A stretch of 64,000 nt of DNA from Stictocephala bisonia (GCA_035578905.1 JAQJVL010000046.1:688510-752509), one strand, 5' to 3'; shown: positions 22,975 to 35,779, counted from the first letter of the stretch. Made by a program: numbers and translations. Notes: generated by a model from the sequence alone, not told the origin.

Positions 22975-25960
22975 ACAGTGATCAGAGAACGAACAGTATT
23001 TTATTAACAGTGATCAGAGAACGAACAGTATTTTATTAACAGTCATCAGAGAACGAACAGTATTTTATTAACAGTTATCTGAGAATGAACAGTATTTTAT
23101 TAACAGTCATCAGAGAAGGAACAGTATTTTATTAACAGTGATCAGAGAATGAACAGTATTTTATTAACATTGATCAGAGAACAAACAGTATTTTATTAAC
23201 AGTGATCAGAGAACAAACAGTATTTTATTAACAGTGATCAGAGAACAAACATTATTTTATTAACAGTGATCAGAGAACAAACAGTATTTTATTAACAGTG
23301 ATCAGAGAACGAACAGTATTTTATTAAGATTGATCAGAGAATGGACAATATTTTATTAACATTGATCAGGGAACGGACAGTATTTTATTAACAGTGATCA
23401 GAGAACGAACAGTATTTTATTAACATTGATCAGAGAACAAACAGTATTTTATTAACAGTGATCAGAGAACGAACAGTATTTTATTAACAGTGATCAGAGA
23501 ACGAACAGCATTTTATTAACAGTGATCAGAGAACGAACAGTATTTTATTAACAGTGATCAGAGAACGAACAGTATTTTATTAACAGTGATCAGAGAACGA
23601 ACAGTATTTAATTAACAGTGATCAGAGAACGAACAGTATTTAATTAACAGTGATCAGAGAACGAACAGTATTTTATTAACAGTGATCAGAGAACAAACAG
23701 TATTTTATTAACAGTGATCAGAGAACAAACAGTATTTTATTAACAGTGATCAGAGAACGAACAGTATTTTATTAACAGTGATCAGAGAACGAACAGTATT
23801 TTATTAACAGTGATCAGAGAACGAACAGTATTTTATTAACAGTGATCAGAGAACGAACAGTATTTTATTAACAGTGATCAGAGAACGAACAGTATTTTAT
23901 TAACATTGATCAGAGAATGGACAGTATTTTATTAACAGTGATCAGAGAACAAACAGTATTTTATTAACATTGATCAGAGAACGAACAGTATTTTATTAAC
24001 ATTGATCAGAGAATGGACAGTATTTTATTAACAGTGATCAGAGAACGAACAGTATTTTATTAACAGTGATCAGAGAATGGACAGTATTTTATTAAAATTG
24101 ATCAGAGAACAAACAGTATTTTATTAACAGTGATCAGAGAACGAACAGTATTTTATTAACATTGATCAGAGAACGAGCAGTATTTTATTACCATTGATCA
24201 GAGAACAAACAGTATTTTATTAACAGTGATCAGAGAACGAGCAGTATTTTATTAACAGTGATCAGAGAACGAACAGTATTTTATTAACAGTGATCAGAGA
24301 ACAAACAGTATTTTATTAACAGTGATCAGAGAACAAACAGTATTTTATTAACATTGATCAGAGAACGAACAGTATTTTATTAACATTGATCAGAGAATGG
24401 ACAGTATTTTATTAACAGTGATCAGAGAACGAACAGTATTTTATTAACAGTGATCAGAGAATGGACAGTATTTTATTAACATTGATCAGAGAACAAACAG
24501 TATTTTATTAACAGTGATCAGAGAACGAACAGTATTTTATTAACATTGATCAGAGAACGAGCAGTATTTTATTAACATTGATCAGAGAACAAACAGTATT
24601 TTATTAACAGTGATCAGAGAACGAGCAGTATTTTATTAACAGTGATCAGAGAACGAACAGTATTTTATTAACAGTGATCAGAGAACGAACAGTATTTTAT
24701 TAACATTGATCAGAGAATGGACAGTATTTTATTAACAGTGATCAGAGAACGAACAGTATTTTATTACCAGTGATCAGAGAATGGACAGTATTTTATTAAC
24801 ATTGATCAGAGAACAAACAGTATTTTATTAACAGTGATCAGAGAACGAACGGTATTTTATTAACATTGATCAGAGAACGAGCAGTTTTTATTAACATTGA
24901 TCAGAGAACAAACAGTATTTTATTAACAGTGATCAGAGAACGAGCAGTATTTTATTAACAGTGATCAGAGAACGAACAGTATTTTATTAACAGTGATCAG
25001 AGAACGAACAGTATTTTATTAACAGTGATCAGAGAACGAACAGTATTTTATTAACAGTGATCAGAGAACGAACAGTATTTTATTAACAGTGATCAGAGAA
25101 CAAACAGTATTTTATTAACAGTGATCAGAGAACAAACAGTATTTTATTAACATTGATCAGAGAACGAACAGTATTTTATTAACATTGATCAGAGAACGAA
25201 CAGTATTTTATTAACAGTGATCAGAGAACGAACAGTATTTTATTAACAGTGATCAGAGAACGAACAGTATTTTATTAACAGTGATCAGAGAACGAACAGT
25301 ATTTTATTAACAGTGATCAGAGAACAAACAGTATTTTATTAACAGTGATCAGAGAACAAACAGTATTTTATTAACATTGATCAGAGAACGAACAGTATTT
25401 TATTAACATTGATCAGAGAATGGACAGTATTTTATTAACAGTGATCAGAGAACGAACAGTATTTTATTAACAGTGATCAGAGAATGGACAGTATTTTATT
25501 AAAATTGATCAGAGAACAAACAGTATTTTATTAACAGTGATCAGAGAACGAACAGTATTTTATTAACATTGATCAGAGAACGAGCAGTATTTTATTAACA
25601 TTGATCAGAGAACAAACAGTATTTTATTAACAGTGATCAGAGAACGAGCAGTATTTTATTAACATTGATCAGAGAATGGACAGTATTTTATCAACAGTGA
25701 TCAGAGAACGAACAGTATTTTTTTAACAGTGATCAGAGAACGAACATTATTTTACTAACATTGATCTGCGAACGAACAGAAACGTATTAACAGTGAGCAC
25801 AGATTGAGTAGGAATTTATTAACAGTGATCAGAGAATGAACAGCATTTTATTAACAGAGATCAAAGAATGAACAGTATTCATTAACAGTGAACAGAGGAC
25901 GAACAGTATTTCATTAACAGTAATCAGAGAACGAACAGTAGTTTATTAACAGTGAAACCA
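22975..25960. repeat. 32-bp tandem repeat, about 93 copies
   Basis: The unit is acagtattttattaacagtg followed by atcagagaacga. It contains TGATCA, and variants (cattgatc, gaatggac, gaacgagc) form recurring blocks. The block beginning attgatcagagaatgg starts at 24001, 24385, 24705 and 25408, at spacings of 12, 10 and about 22 units, so larger segments have been duplicated. Copies at the right edge (after about 25740) are the most divergent, as is common at array ends. Confidence 0.96.
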
Positions 25961-25961
25961 A

Positions 25962-26410
25962 GTGAGCATTAAGTAATTTAAAAAAAATATATTTATATTT
26001 AAGTATTTGTAAAAGACTATAGGAAATAAATATATAATGAAAATGTGTTTCAAGGGAAAATATTTAAATTAGTTCACCCTGCCAAATCAAACATTGTTAT
26101 TTCAGAAAAAATGCACAAAACTTACTTGACTGAAAATTGATTTTTTTTATTTAAGAGAAGACGTTGTATAGTAGTACAAAATCCCAATTTAAACGATTGT
26201 TAAGTTCATTCTTATAATAAACAAGAGTAGGGTCTCATTAGAATAAGTTTTCTGGCGGTAGCTATTTGAAGCCAACCTCTGGTGAAGAGTCTACAATATA
26301 GTACCTACTCAAGCTAATTGACACTCTCTGCTCACACCTGGCCGTCTTAAAATTCCGTATTTAATCAAAGTTATTTTAAGGTTTAGTTAGAGCAAACCAG
26401 TCTACTTACC
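25962..26410. other. AT-rich sequence with no recognisable feature
   Basis: Nothing recognisable was found between the 32-bp array and the TTAA-type transposon end. Confidence 0.4.
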
Positions 26411-26475
26411 TTAGGAGTCTGCATACTGTAGGTAGTCCCTCCATATTGGATTTATTCCCATAGACCAATGTTAGA
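26411..26475 (+). mobile_element. piggyBac-like MITE terminus (fragment)
   Basis: TTAG is followed by gagtctgcatactg and the phrase ccatattggatttattccca, shared with the element end at 28237. The second end was not found. Confidence 0.5.
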
Positions 26476-26889
26476 TGTATAACTTAACGATTTGTCGGTA
26501 AATTATAATTCTTACATAGTGTGAAAGATGTAAGAATTATAAAAGAATCCACTTTTCAAATTTTTATTTTAATTAGGGTTATACATTGATAAACACAAAT
26601 TCTATTAGACGTGTGAATTAACCTATCCCATCGAATTGTTAAATTCCATGAAACCATAAACCTTTATTTGATGGCTTATGTAAGATACCAAACACAATTA
26701 GATTCAAAATACTTTTTAAAAAAATGTAAGCATATTAAGTTAAATATCACTTGCCGTTTTGAGAAAATTCAATAGCCAGAGTTTTCTCACCTGACCCACC
26801 CACCCATCCAAGTACTATGGTTCAGGCTTGTTCAGTACGTTTAAATGATAAATACCGATAGTCCTCAAGTAGCGCATGATACTCTTACT

Positions 26890-27445
26890 GCACTGAACAT
26901 GTATGGGTGGGTGGATCGTCATCATTGTACGTGTAGGGTGGGTGAGTCACCACTCTACGTGGATGTATGGGTGGGTCACCACTGCACGTGTATGTGTGGT
27001 TGCTTCACCACTCTACGTGTATGGATGGGTGAGTCACCACTGCACGTGTATGGGTAGGTGCGTCACCACTCTACGTGTATGGATGAGTGCTCACCACTCT
27101 ACGTGTATGGATGGGTGGGTCACCACTGCACGTGTATGTGTGGTTGCTTCACCACTCTACGTGTATGGATGGGTGAGTCACCACTGCACGTGTATGGGTA
27201 GGTGCGTCACCACTCTACGTGTATGGATGAGTGCTCACCACTCTACGTGTATGGATGGGTGGGTCACCACTGCACGTGTATGTGTGGTTGCTTCACCACT
27301 CTACGTGTATGGATGGGTGGGTCACCACTGCACGTGTATGGGTGGGTGGGTTACCACTGTACGTGTATGGGTGCGCGGATCACCACTGCACGTGTATGGG
27401 TTGATGTCATCACTGTACTTGTATGGGTGGGTGGGCGGGAGGAAT
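26890..27445. repeat. 29-bp tandem repeat in 144-bp higher-order units
   Basis: The base unit is gtgtatggatgggtgggtca followed by ccactgcac. A five-unit, 144-bp block containing gtatgtgtggttgcttcacc recurs at 26990, 27134 and 27278. Frames stay open through the array because 144 is a multiple of 3. These frames are repeat artefacts. Confidence 0.92.
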
Positions 27446-27449
27446 ACTA

Positions 27450-28236
27450 CTGTACTTGTTCATATTATGCGGGTATAAAAATCATACTTATGTCGGTAGT
27501 GTGAATCAATATTTTTTCAAAGTTAACCGTTGATTTACTTTGATGTACATATGTGATTAGGTACATACATTGTACGAGGTTGTACATATCTTAAATTATT
27601 TCAAAAGTTGTGTATATTGAGTCTAATTTCCTGATCGCTCTCAGGAGAGGGTCGAAAAAATTTCATAAGTGAATAATCATAAATGAGTTTGAATTAGTCT
27701 CTTTTTGACGTAGCTGAATTACAACAACAACATATGCAAACTTTTTTATCATCCTCGTAAAAGTCTCTGAAAAGATGGGAAATATAGGAAATTAGCTACT
27801 TGCAAATAGCTTGTAGCCAGAATTAGATTATGTTCCAGTAATAATGGCATAATGGGCAAGCCGGTGGCCGAACGGTTTAAGGGGAAGGTGGAATTTTGAC
27901 CCGTGGGGTCAGGCAGAGACGGTATAAATATTCCTACTAATCCCTTTGCTGTTCAGGCGGCGTTTTGATACGCGAAAGAAAAAGTGAAAGTTGAAAGGGG
28001 TGGCGAGAGTGAGGGACAAGGACGGATAAAAGGAATTTTGGGGTGATTGGTACAAAATACAGTTGTACGTTACCTCGTAGACTAACGATCACTTTTGGAG
28101 CATCCTCCATAGCACAACTTGTTACAATGTTCAGGGTGCAGATTGAAGGTATACCTGCATACCACATTCTTTTACACGTGCCGGATATTACTCATTTGGT
28201 GGTTCGTAAACCCAGTTTCCAAAGGAGAATTCTTGC
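27450..28236. other. Mostly unrecognised; tRNA-like head near 27857
   Basis: At 27857-27930, caagccggtggccgaacggt resembles a tRNA-Leu/Ser A-box region as seen in SINE family 1, but the body that follows is different. No coding exon was recognised. Confidence 0.4.
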
Positions 28237-28370
28237 TTAAGAATCTGCAGAGGCTGGCATCCATATTGGATTTATTCCCATAGCAACAATGTTAACATTG
28301 GACCAAATAGTTTGATTGTTTATCTTCCAAATGTTGTGAATGAGGTGTCATTTTAAACGTAACAACAATG
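28237..28370 (+). mobile_element. piggyBac-like MITE, partial copy
   Basis: TTAA (28237-28240) is followed by gaatctgcagaggctggc, then ccatattggatttattccca, then aatgaggtgtcattttaaac. This is the same order as the reverse complement of the right half of the 46870-47301 element. The other terminus was not found. Confidence 0.6.
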
Positions 28371-28799
28371 CAGTGCTTACTGCTTTTAAAAGCTATATTT
28401 TTAATATACATCGTAGTTCATACGAAAAAGAGTGAAATTAAAATGTTACTTTGCACATTTGTATCAATTTTTTCATTTGTTTATTCCATTTGTTTGGCTG
28501 TATAACATACCTAAGAAAGTTCACTTTTTTAAATGATTTACTTGGTGTTAAATATGGGTACATCAAAATTAAACAACCGTTGACTTTAAACATAAAACTG
28601 CTGCCCTACATCGAGGAAGTGACAAAAATATATTAAGATCATTAAATTTATTTTAAAGTAAGAGAAACAATACACGTTTATTACATTATAGTTTGAATGT
28701 ACATAATTATAAAAATTAAATTACATAAATTTCTTCAAAACCAAAATTAACATAAGCATGAAACAAGAAATTCGAATCAACAGAAAATTATACAATGTA

Positions 28800-29065
28800 A
28801 ATACTCAACAACACAAAAAAATCAAGAATTTATGGCTATTAAATTTTATAATGAAATGCCGTCCAATTTAAGAAATGTATAAGTGAAACAATTAAACAAG
28901 ATTATATGCAACTATTTATTAGAAGTATGTTTATACAAAATTAAAGACTTCTTTAAAATTCAACTGTATTTTATATGTACATTTTAGTCAACTTTTATTA
29001 TATTTATTATACTATATATTGTAATACATCATTTGAGGTTTGGTGCAATAAAGATGATTATTATT
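28800..29065 (+). pseudogene. LINE 3' remnant with ATT-rich tail
   Basis: One frame reads FMAIKFYNEMPSNLRNV, then after a stop codon VKQLNKIICNYLLEVCLYKI. This resembles the extreme C-terminus of CR1/Jockey-type LINE proteins. It is followed by about 100 bp and then gcaataaagatgattattat, a LINE-like 3' tail. Confidence 0.6.
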
Positions 29066-29924
29066 ATATTACGCCTAATGTGAGTCAAATTATAAAATAA
29101 AAATTTTGTGTTTACGCCAGAGTTTATATATTATTGTAATTAATATAATAAACTAATATAATTCAATGAAGCTCAAAATATCATGAAGGTGGTTAGCAGA
29201 ATTAACTTTCATTTAATGACATTTAAATGGGTCCGTTTATTTTTTTTACACCTTTAATGTACTTATATCTTTTTGTTTATTAGGGCCTATGTAAAACACA
29301 GACGGTAGGTGTCCGTTTACCTAAACGTTACACCTATTTCCTCCCCTCAATGAACGTTCATTTTATAGTTGATTTTTACATATATAAAATTACTTACTAT
29401 CTGTCATTTAGTTGTAGTTTGGATTTTTAACTAACTTATATAGATTTATTAGAAAGCATAATATTATGTTTACTATATAAATTTAATTGCAATGCAACGT
29501 AGGTTGTTTAAAAAATAAAGCTTATGAGGGCAATTATCATTATTATTAAATAATTTAATTATTAGTTTAAAAATTAAAATTAATTCACAGCGTTTCATCG
29601 CCATTGATCGACAAAGCTGTATTATACATAGCCAATAATAAAATTAGTAAATGAATAAATTAATAAATAAATCACTCCGGAAGTAATCACGATCTGTTTC
29701 AGACATCTAGCAATTGTAATAAGAGTCAATACGATAGCAGAGTTAGTATACCTAAAGCAAATATATCTGTCTTTGTTAGGTAAAATGTTCTGCCGAGTGA
29801 CCGACATGTAACCACCCGGTTCTTCACCCCTAAATTCCCTATCCGCTGCCTTCCCTCCCTGTTCGACAGTCTCACTTTCTCCTTCTCGCGGCAGAACGGT
29901 CTGTGACTGACCTCACGGATCAAA
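29066..29924. other. AT-rich sequence with no recognisable feature
   Basis: No exon, RNA gene or repeat was recognised. Confidence 0.4.
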
Positions 29925-30178
29925 ACTCCTAGACCCGTCTAAGGCGTCAGGACTTTGAGCCTGGGTTAGATAGCGCTGGTTCTATTCCGGCCTAGACTGG
30001 AAAATTTATCACTGACATATTCACCTTCTACTTTACTGGTTCGCCCCCTTACTCTGTCTGAATAAGTCCTCGCACAGATCAATAGTCTATGAGGAATGGG
30101 CAGAGTAAGATTAAGAAGGAGGATCGGCCATATTAAAAAAAATAAATAAATAAATAAATAAAATTAAAAAAATTAATC
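29925..30178 (+). mobile_element. tRNA-derived SINE family 1, copy with A-rich tail
   Basis: The head gtctaaggcgtcaggacttt, gcctgggttagat and a degraded B box (ggttctattccgg) are followed by the body ctttactggttcgccccctt, actctgtctgaataagtcct and aagaaggaggatcggcc, then an (AAATA)n tail to about 30178. The extreme 5' end is altered. The same head and body are found at 51774-51962 and, in reverse, at 61755-61970. Confidence 0.82.
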
Positions 30179-30184
30179 TACTAT

Positions 30185-30556
30185 TGATCTGCTAGAGGAT
30201 ACAAAGTAAGGTCTGCTAAAGGATACAAAGTAAGGTCTGCTAGAGGATACAAAGTAAGGTCTGCTAGAGGATACAAAGCGAGGTCTGCTAGAGGATACAA
30301 AGTGAGGTCTGCTAAAGGATACAAAGTGAGGTCTGCTAGAGGATACAAAGTAAGGTCTGCTAGAAGATACAAAGTAAGGTCTGCTCGTGGATACAAAGTA
30401 AGGTCTGCTAGAGGATACAAAGTAAGGTCTGCTAGAGGATACAAAGTAAGCTCTGCTATAGGATACAAAGTGAGGTCTGCTAGAGGATACAAAATAAGCT
30501 CTGCTATAAGATACAAAGTGAGGTCTGCTAGAGGATACAAAGTAAGGTCTGCTAGG
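30185..30556. repeat. 24-bp tandem repeat, about 15 copies
   Basis: The unit is aggtctgctagaggatacaa followed by agta. It starts directly after the A-rich tail of the SINE. The last copy is split by a hAT-type insertion at 30557-30881, beyond which tgctagaggat continues. Confidence 0.95.
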
Positions 30557-30881
30557 CAGCGGTTCTCAACCTTTTAGCACTGGCGCCCCCCCTTTGAACA
30601 CTGAAGATAGCTCACGCCTCCCCTCCAGTCAATAAATGGTTGGTTCAAGTTAGAACAGTGAAATTATGAGACTGACTATTCTAACTCTACGTTAGCAAAA
30701 GCTGGGATGCAAAATAAAAATCCAGATATATTTAAATACGAAAGTTTATTTGATGGTTTTGAAAGTTTGTTTTTTAACAAAATATATATTTTTTAATTTT
30801 TTTTCTTTGTACCCTCACGCCTCCCCTGAAATTCTCTCACGCCCCCCCAGGGGGGCGCGCCCCCCAGGTTGAGAACCACTG
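30557..30881. mobile_element. hAT-type MITE inserted in the 24-bp array
   Basis: The termini are cagcggttctcaacct (left) and aggttgagaaccactg (right). This is the widespread hAT terminal motif CAGNGGTTCTCAACC. Flanks are tgctagg (30550-30556) and tgctagag (30882-30889), an 8-bp target duplication with one base lost on the left. The 325-bp interior has no transposase. Confidence 0.9.
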
Positions 30882-30917
30882 TGCTAGAGGATGGACAGCA
30901 CTGATAAATACTTCTAT

Positions 30918-31030
30918 AGTGCGAGCCGGACTCGAACCAGTGTGAACTCTAACCAATGACTACGTCTGTAGTCATTGCTCTAACTCAGGCTCAAAGTCCT
31001 GATGCCTTAGACCGCTCGGCCACCGACTTT
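30918..31030 (-). mobile_element. tRNA-like SINE head (family 1), minus strand
   Basis: On the - strand, ggccgagcggtctaaggcat, caggactttgagcctgagtt and ggttcgagtccggctcgc give A-box- and B-box-like regions. The interval between the boxes is lengthened by an inverted duplication (caatgactacgtctgtagtcattg). The SINE body is absent. Confidence 0.7.
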
Positions 31031-31364
31031 CCCAACAGATTGATTTGGCAAAGTATGGTTAGGTATGAAAACCAATTGTTCATATCGAAAACTGAACAAT
31101 TAAAGACAACGGAAAACTAATTTTTTTAAATTAAGAAACTAAACGCAAATAATGTTTGAATCTTGTTTGGATTCGTCGAGATGAGAATGTGATGAATAAA
31201 TTACACTAACAGTTACGGTTTAAAAATTGGTTCGGCGATGAGTTAATTTTCGTTACCATTATTATTTTCTCATTACTAATTTACTGACAAATTGATTGAA
31301 AAATCATAAATGTACAACAAAGTTTTAAGGATTTTTGAAATTTGTTAATGATGGAGTATCAGAT

Positions 31365-31641
31365 GAGGAAGACAAAGGTTGTTGGGCATTTGCCATCATT
31401 ACGTGCAAATTACCAATCACGACGTTTCGATTAGGTTAAATTCTATGATCTAGATTAAAATATAGATAATTATTAATGTAGATAAGTTTATTAGTTTAAG
31501 AATGTAGTTTTATAAATGTTTGTGTAGATGTAATTTAGTTTTTAGCACTTGAAAAAGATTTGGGTTTTACCAAGTCGAAACGTCGTGATTGGTAATTTTC
31601 ACGTAATGATGGCAAATGTCCAACAACCTTTGTCTTCCTCA
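31365..31641. repeat. Inverted-repeat element with GAAACGUC ends
   Basis: Arms of about 68 bp (31365-31433 and 31573-31641) share gacaaaggttgttgg, gccatcattacgtg and the core cgaaacgtcgtgattggtaa. The palindromic ACGT followed by C is what a dimer-type hammerhead stem III and cleavage site would look like, but the CUGANGA part is decayed (TTGAAAAA) on the right arm and unrecognisable on the left. Confidence 0.8.
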
Positions 31642-32323
31642 AAGTTTTAAGGTGTTAAGGTACCAAGGTTAGTGTACTTATATTTCTGCAAAATTGTGAC
31701 ATTCTTGAACAGGTATTATAGCAAAAGCAATATTATATATATTATATTGCATTATATTATGGAAAACGAGTATTAATAAAATCAAAGCTGCCTTAATCTT
31801 TTTTGTCCTTAAAAACGCAAATCAGCAGACAGTAGAAATGCTATGTTCTAAATCTACATTATTGGTACTAATTAAGAAATTTAATCGTTATAGCTTTGAT
31901 GGCATTTTTGAGTTATTTTTGTATTATTGTATCTGTCTAAAAACTAAATTCAAAGTTATAAAAATTCCAACTAAATTAAACTATACATGTTTTATGTTAG
32001 TGTTTCCTCTTTACATAATTAATTGATAAGAGAATATACAATGGAAATGGGGCGTATTGTTAGTTAAACGATTTCATAACATTTTATTTACGAACTAGTA
32101 GAGATTTAATGAATCTACAAAAAGAGACCTTTTGAATTATTTACTACAATCATAACTAATTTAAGCTCAATAATCAACGAGCAAGCAAACTACAAATGTG
32201 TGCATTCGTGTACAAATTGCACAATTCAATGAACTATAATAAATTCATTGCATGCATACATTACTCTTTAAACCCTTAGCCGTTGGATACGTGCTCAGTA
32301 ACTCATAAGGATGTGTTGCTCAG
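31642..32323. other. AT-rich sequence upstream of candidate exon
   Basis: Nothing is recognised apart from the AG acceptor at 32322-32323. This is presumably the intron preceding the exon, or a region 5' of it. Confidence 0.4.
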
Positions 32324-32481
32324 GATGGCGCCTGGAAGATGGTTCAGTTAGAAACCCTGCTGGCGGCGCTGGTGGACAGCAAGGTGGTCGCGATGAAGGC
32401 TGGGAAGACCCGGTACCACCGACCACCAGAGTCCCCCAGCCACCACTCCAAGTCCAACTCTCACTCGCCGGAGAACCACAG
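32324..32481 (+). CDS. Candidate internal exon 1 of an unidentified gene
   Basis: It is bounded by ttgctcag (acceptor) and a cacag/gtacct donor. The open frame starting at 32324 gives DGAWKMVQLETLLAALVDSK, a short basic stretch, then a Ser/His/Pro-rich end (PESPSHHSKSNSHSPENH). GC content is much higher than the surroundings. The exon is 158 nt and ends with two bases of an Arg codon, which is completed in phase by the exon at 47342. The joined product runs straight from a His/Ser-rich tail into a His tract. I do not recognise the family. The coding call rests on composition, splice sites and phase agreement. Confidence 0.65.
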
Positions 32482-32567
32482 GTACCTCTACAATTCCTCT
32501 ATAAACTGTTGTTTTTAGGGTATTTGTTAGGGTTGGATATTTTCAACGTTTCAAGTGTTGTTAAAAC

Positions 32568-32616
32568 TAACACAACGTTTCGACAGGTATAAAATTCTTC
32601 TCCTATTCAGGTGCTA
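32568..32616 (-). ncRNA. Hammerhead-like motif, core mutated
   Basis: On the - strand, UAGCAC (stem I 5'), core CUGAAUA (expected CUGANGA), a long hairpin closed by cctgtc, GAAA, palindromic ACGU, U, and GUGUUA (stem I 3'). Stem I pairs over 6 bp with wobbles. The single core substitution should inactivate it. It belongs to the same family as 55715-56041 and lies about 85 bp past the exon donor. Confidence 0.6.
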
Positions 32617-32675
32617 CTTTCTACTTTATCCTATATACTTATAAAATTATTTTTTTTCTTAGCCCTTGTAGTAAC

Positions 32676-32821
32676 AAAGGGTGGGGGCTGTCAGGCACCT
32701 TTTGTTTTTGTGAATATTTTTACCTAAAGGTGGTGTTAAAATTCCCCAAAAAATTGATACAGTCATTTTATATCTGTATAACTCTTTCCAATGTAAAATT
32801 ACAAATTTCCACCTACGTAGC

Positions 32822-32904
<83 letters not shown>

Positions 32905-32948
32905 GTCATGTGGGCCTGACAGCCCCCCCCTTGGTCCTTTGTGTGACC
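32676..32948. mobile_element. MITE-like element containing a (TA)n tract
   Basis: Imperfect terminal inverted repeats are gggggctgtcaggcacc on the left and gggcctgacagccccccc on the right, with further partial complementarity outward (acaaagggt, cctttgtgt). The interior contains the TA repeat. No transposase is present. Confidence 0.65.
32826..32901. repeat. (TA)n microsatellite
   Basis: A nearly pure TA run of about 75 bp with one interruption (tatatatta). Confidence 0.97.
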
Positions 32949-32949
32949 T

Positions 32950-33588
32950 ACTCAATTTCAGTCGTGTTACATTTTTTTTAATTTTGTTGTTTAATTCTGT
33001 TTTTTGAGTGGTTTTATACATTATAAACTTATATATTACAGCCTATGAGCTGTTAGGTTTATGGTAATCTAAAGTTTATCATCTATCTCAAGTTCAACTA
33101 TCTAAAATGAAGTATATTACTTGAAATTATTGAAACAACCAAGAAAATGAAGTATAATTATTAAGGAAAATCTAAAAAATCTGTTCCTAATGTCAGAACA
33201 ATGTCTGTGGTGCTCACAGCACATACAAGTTGTATGCAGCAAGTGCAGCGTGGTAGAAACAGACGAATCCGAACAAGGTGAAGAATTACACGATTTCAAT
33301 TTCTTACCAGTAAATTATGAGCGGATTTTTTTGTATTTCATGAGTAAATGTTTTTATTGCTAAATAGTGTGTATTTATATGTATGTAGCCCTTAAAAAAA
33401 CTGAGTGTCTCAGCTCAAGAGTAAATGGCTGTTGTCATGGTGGATTGCCCCCTTTAGTCCTCCACGGGACGGGCAACTCCTTGGTCCTGCTAGAATTTTA
33501 AATAACAGCCTATATAACCCTTAAAAGATTGTAAGCTTATAGATTACGATGGACTCTTCAGAAAATCATGTCCTATTACAAACTATTA
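32950..33588. other. Sequence with no recognisable feature
   Basis: No exon or repeat was recognised. A GC-richer patch at about 33425-33490 (ccacgggacgggcaactcct) may be a SINE relic but I could not place it. Confidence 0.35.
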
Positions 33589-33589
33589 C

Positions 33590-35634
33590 AGGTACACTGA
33601 ACTATTATTTATAAACTAAACTATTACATATACACTGGACTATTATTTATAAACTAAACTATTACAGATACACTGGACTATTATTTATAAACTAAACTAT
33701 TACAGATACACTGGACTATTATTGATAAACTGAACTATTACTAAAACAGTGAACTATTACAGATACACTGAACTATTATTGATAAACTGAACTATTACAG
33801 ATACACTGAACTATTATTGATAAACTGAACTATTACAGATACACTGAACTATTATTGATAAACTGAACTATTTCAGATACAGTGAACTATTACAGATACA
33901 CTGAACTATTATTTATAAACTAAACTATTACAGATACACTGAACTATTATTTATAAACTAAACTATTACAGATACACTGGACTAATATTGATAAACTGAA
34001 CTATTACTGATACAGTGAACTATTACAGATACACTGAACTATTACACATACACTAAACTATTACAAATACACTGAACTACTTCAGTTAAACTGAACTATT
34101 ACCGATACAATGACCTATTACAGATACACTGAACTATTACACATACACTAAACTATTACAAATACACTGAACTACTTCAGTTAAACTGAACTATTAGAGA
34201 TACACTGAGCTATTACACATACACTAAACTATTACAAATACACTGAACTACTTCAGTTAAACTGAACTATTACAGATACACTGAGCTATTACACATACAC
34301 TAAACTATTACACATACACTGAACTACTTCAGTTAAACTGAACTATTACCGATACAATGAACTATTACAGATACACTGAACTATTACACATACACTAAAC
34401 TATTACACATACACTGAACTACTTCAGTTAAACTGAACTAATACCGATACAATGAACTATTACAGATACACTGAACTATTACACATACACTAAACTATTA
34501 CAAATACACTGAACTACTTCAGTTAAACTGAACTATTATAGATACACTGAACTATTACACATACACTAAACTATTACAAATACACTGAACTACTTCAGTT
34601 AAACTGAAATATTACAGATACACTGAGCTATTTCAGATAAACTAAACTATTACAGATACACTGAGCTATTACACATGCACTGAACTATTTTAGTTAAACT
34701 GAACTATTAATAAAACACTAAACTATTACAGATACACTGAACTATTTCAAATAAACTGAACTATTACATATACACGGAACTATTACAGATACACTGAACT
34801 ATTACAGATACACAGAACTATTATTGATAAATTGAACTATTACAGATATACTGAACTATTACACATACACTGAACTATTTCAGTTAAACTAAACTATTAC
34901 AGACACACTGAACTATTACAGGTACACAGAACTATTATTGATAAATTGAACTATTACAGATATACTAAACTTTTACAGATACACTGAACTATTTCAGTTA
35001 AACTGAACTATTACAGATACAATGAACTATTACAGATACACTGAACTATTACAGATACACTGAACTATTACAGATACACTGAACTATTACAGATACACAG
35101 AACTATTACAGATACACTGAACTATTATTGATAAATTGAACTATTACAGATACACTGAACTATTTCAAATAAACTGAACTATTACAGATAAACTGAACTA
35201 TTTCAGTTAAACTGAACTATTACATATACACGGAACTATTACAGATACACTGAACTATTACAGATACACAGAACTATTATTGATAAATTGAACTATTACA
35301 GATATACTGAACTATTACACATACACTGAACTATTTCAGATACACTGAACTATTACAGATACACAGAACTATTATTGATAAATTGAACTATTACAGATAT
35401 ACTGAACTATTACAGATAAACTGAACTATTACTAAAACACTAAACTATTACACATACACTGAACTATTTCAGTTAAACTGACCTATTACAGATACAATGA
35501 ACTATTACATATACACTGAACTATTACAGATACACTGAACAATTTCAGATAAACTGAACTATTACAGATACACTGAACTATTACAGATACACTGAACTAT
35601 TACAGATAAACTGAACTATTACAGATAAGCTGAA
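33590..35634. repeat. 19-bp tandem repeat, over 100 copies
   Basis: The unit is gaactattacagatacact, with variants gaactattattgataaact and gaactacttcagttaaact. Variant units recur in fixed order, indicating blocks of several units copied together. Confidence 0.95.
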
Positions 35635-35779
35635 CTTTTTTATTTAGTTTCATATTTTTGTAAGAAGAGATGATTTTTTTATGAGATTATCGTAATCTTT
35701 TAAGGAGCATATAATTGTTTAAGGGGGTTTATAATTTTGGGTATGTTATTTTAGTAAAAAACGTCTTTAATGAAGGATA

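Noticed and set aside
22975..25960. Possible CRISPR array (regular 32-bp repeats)
   Set aside because: Repeats are head to tail with no unique spacers, and the genome is eukaryotic.
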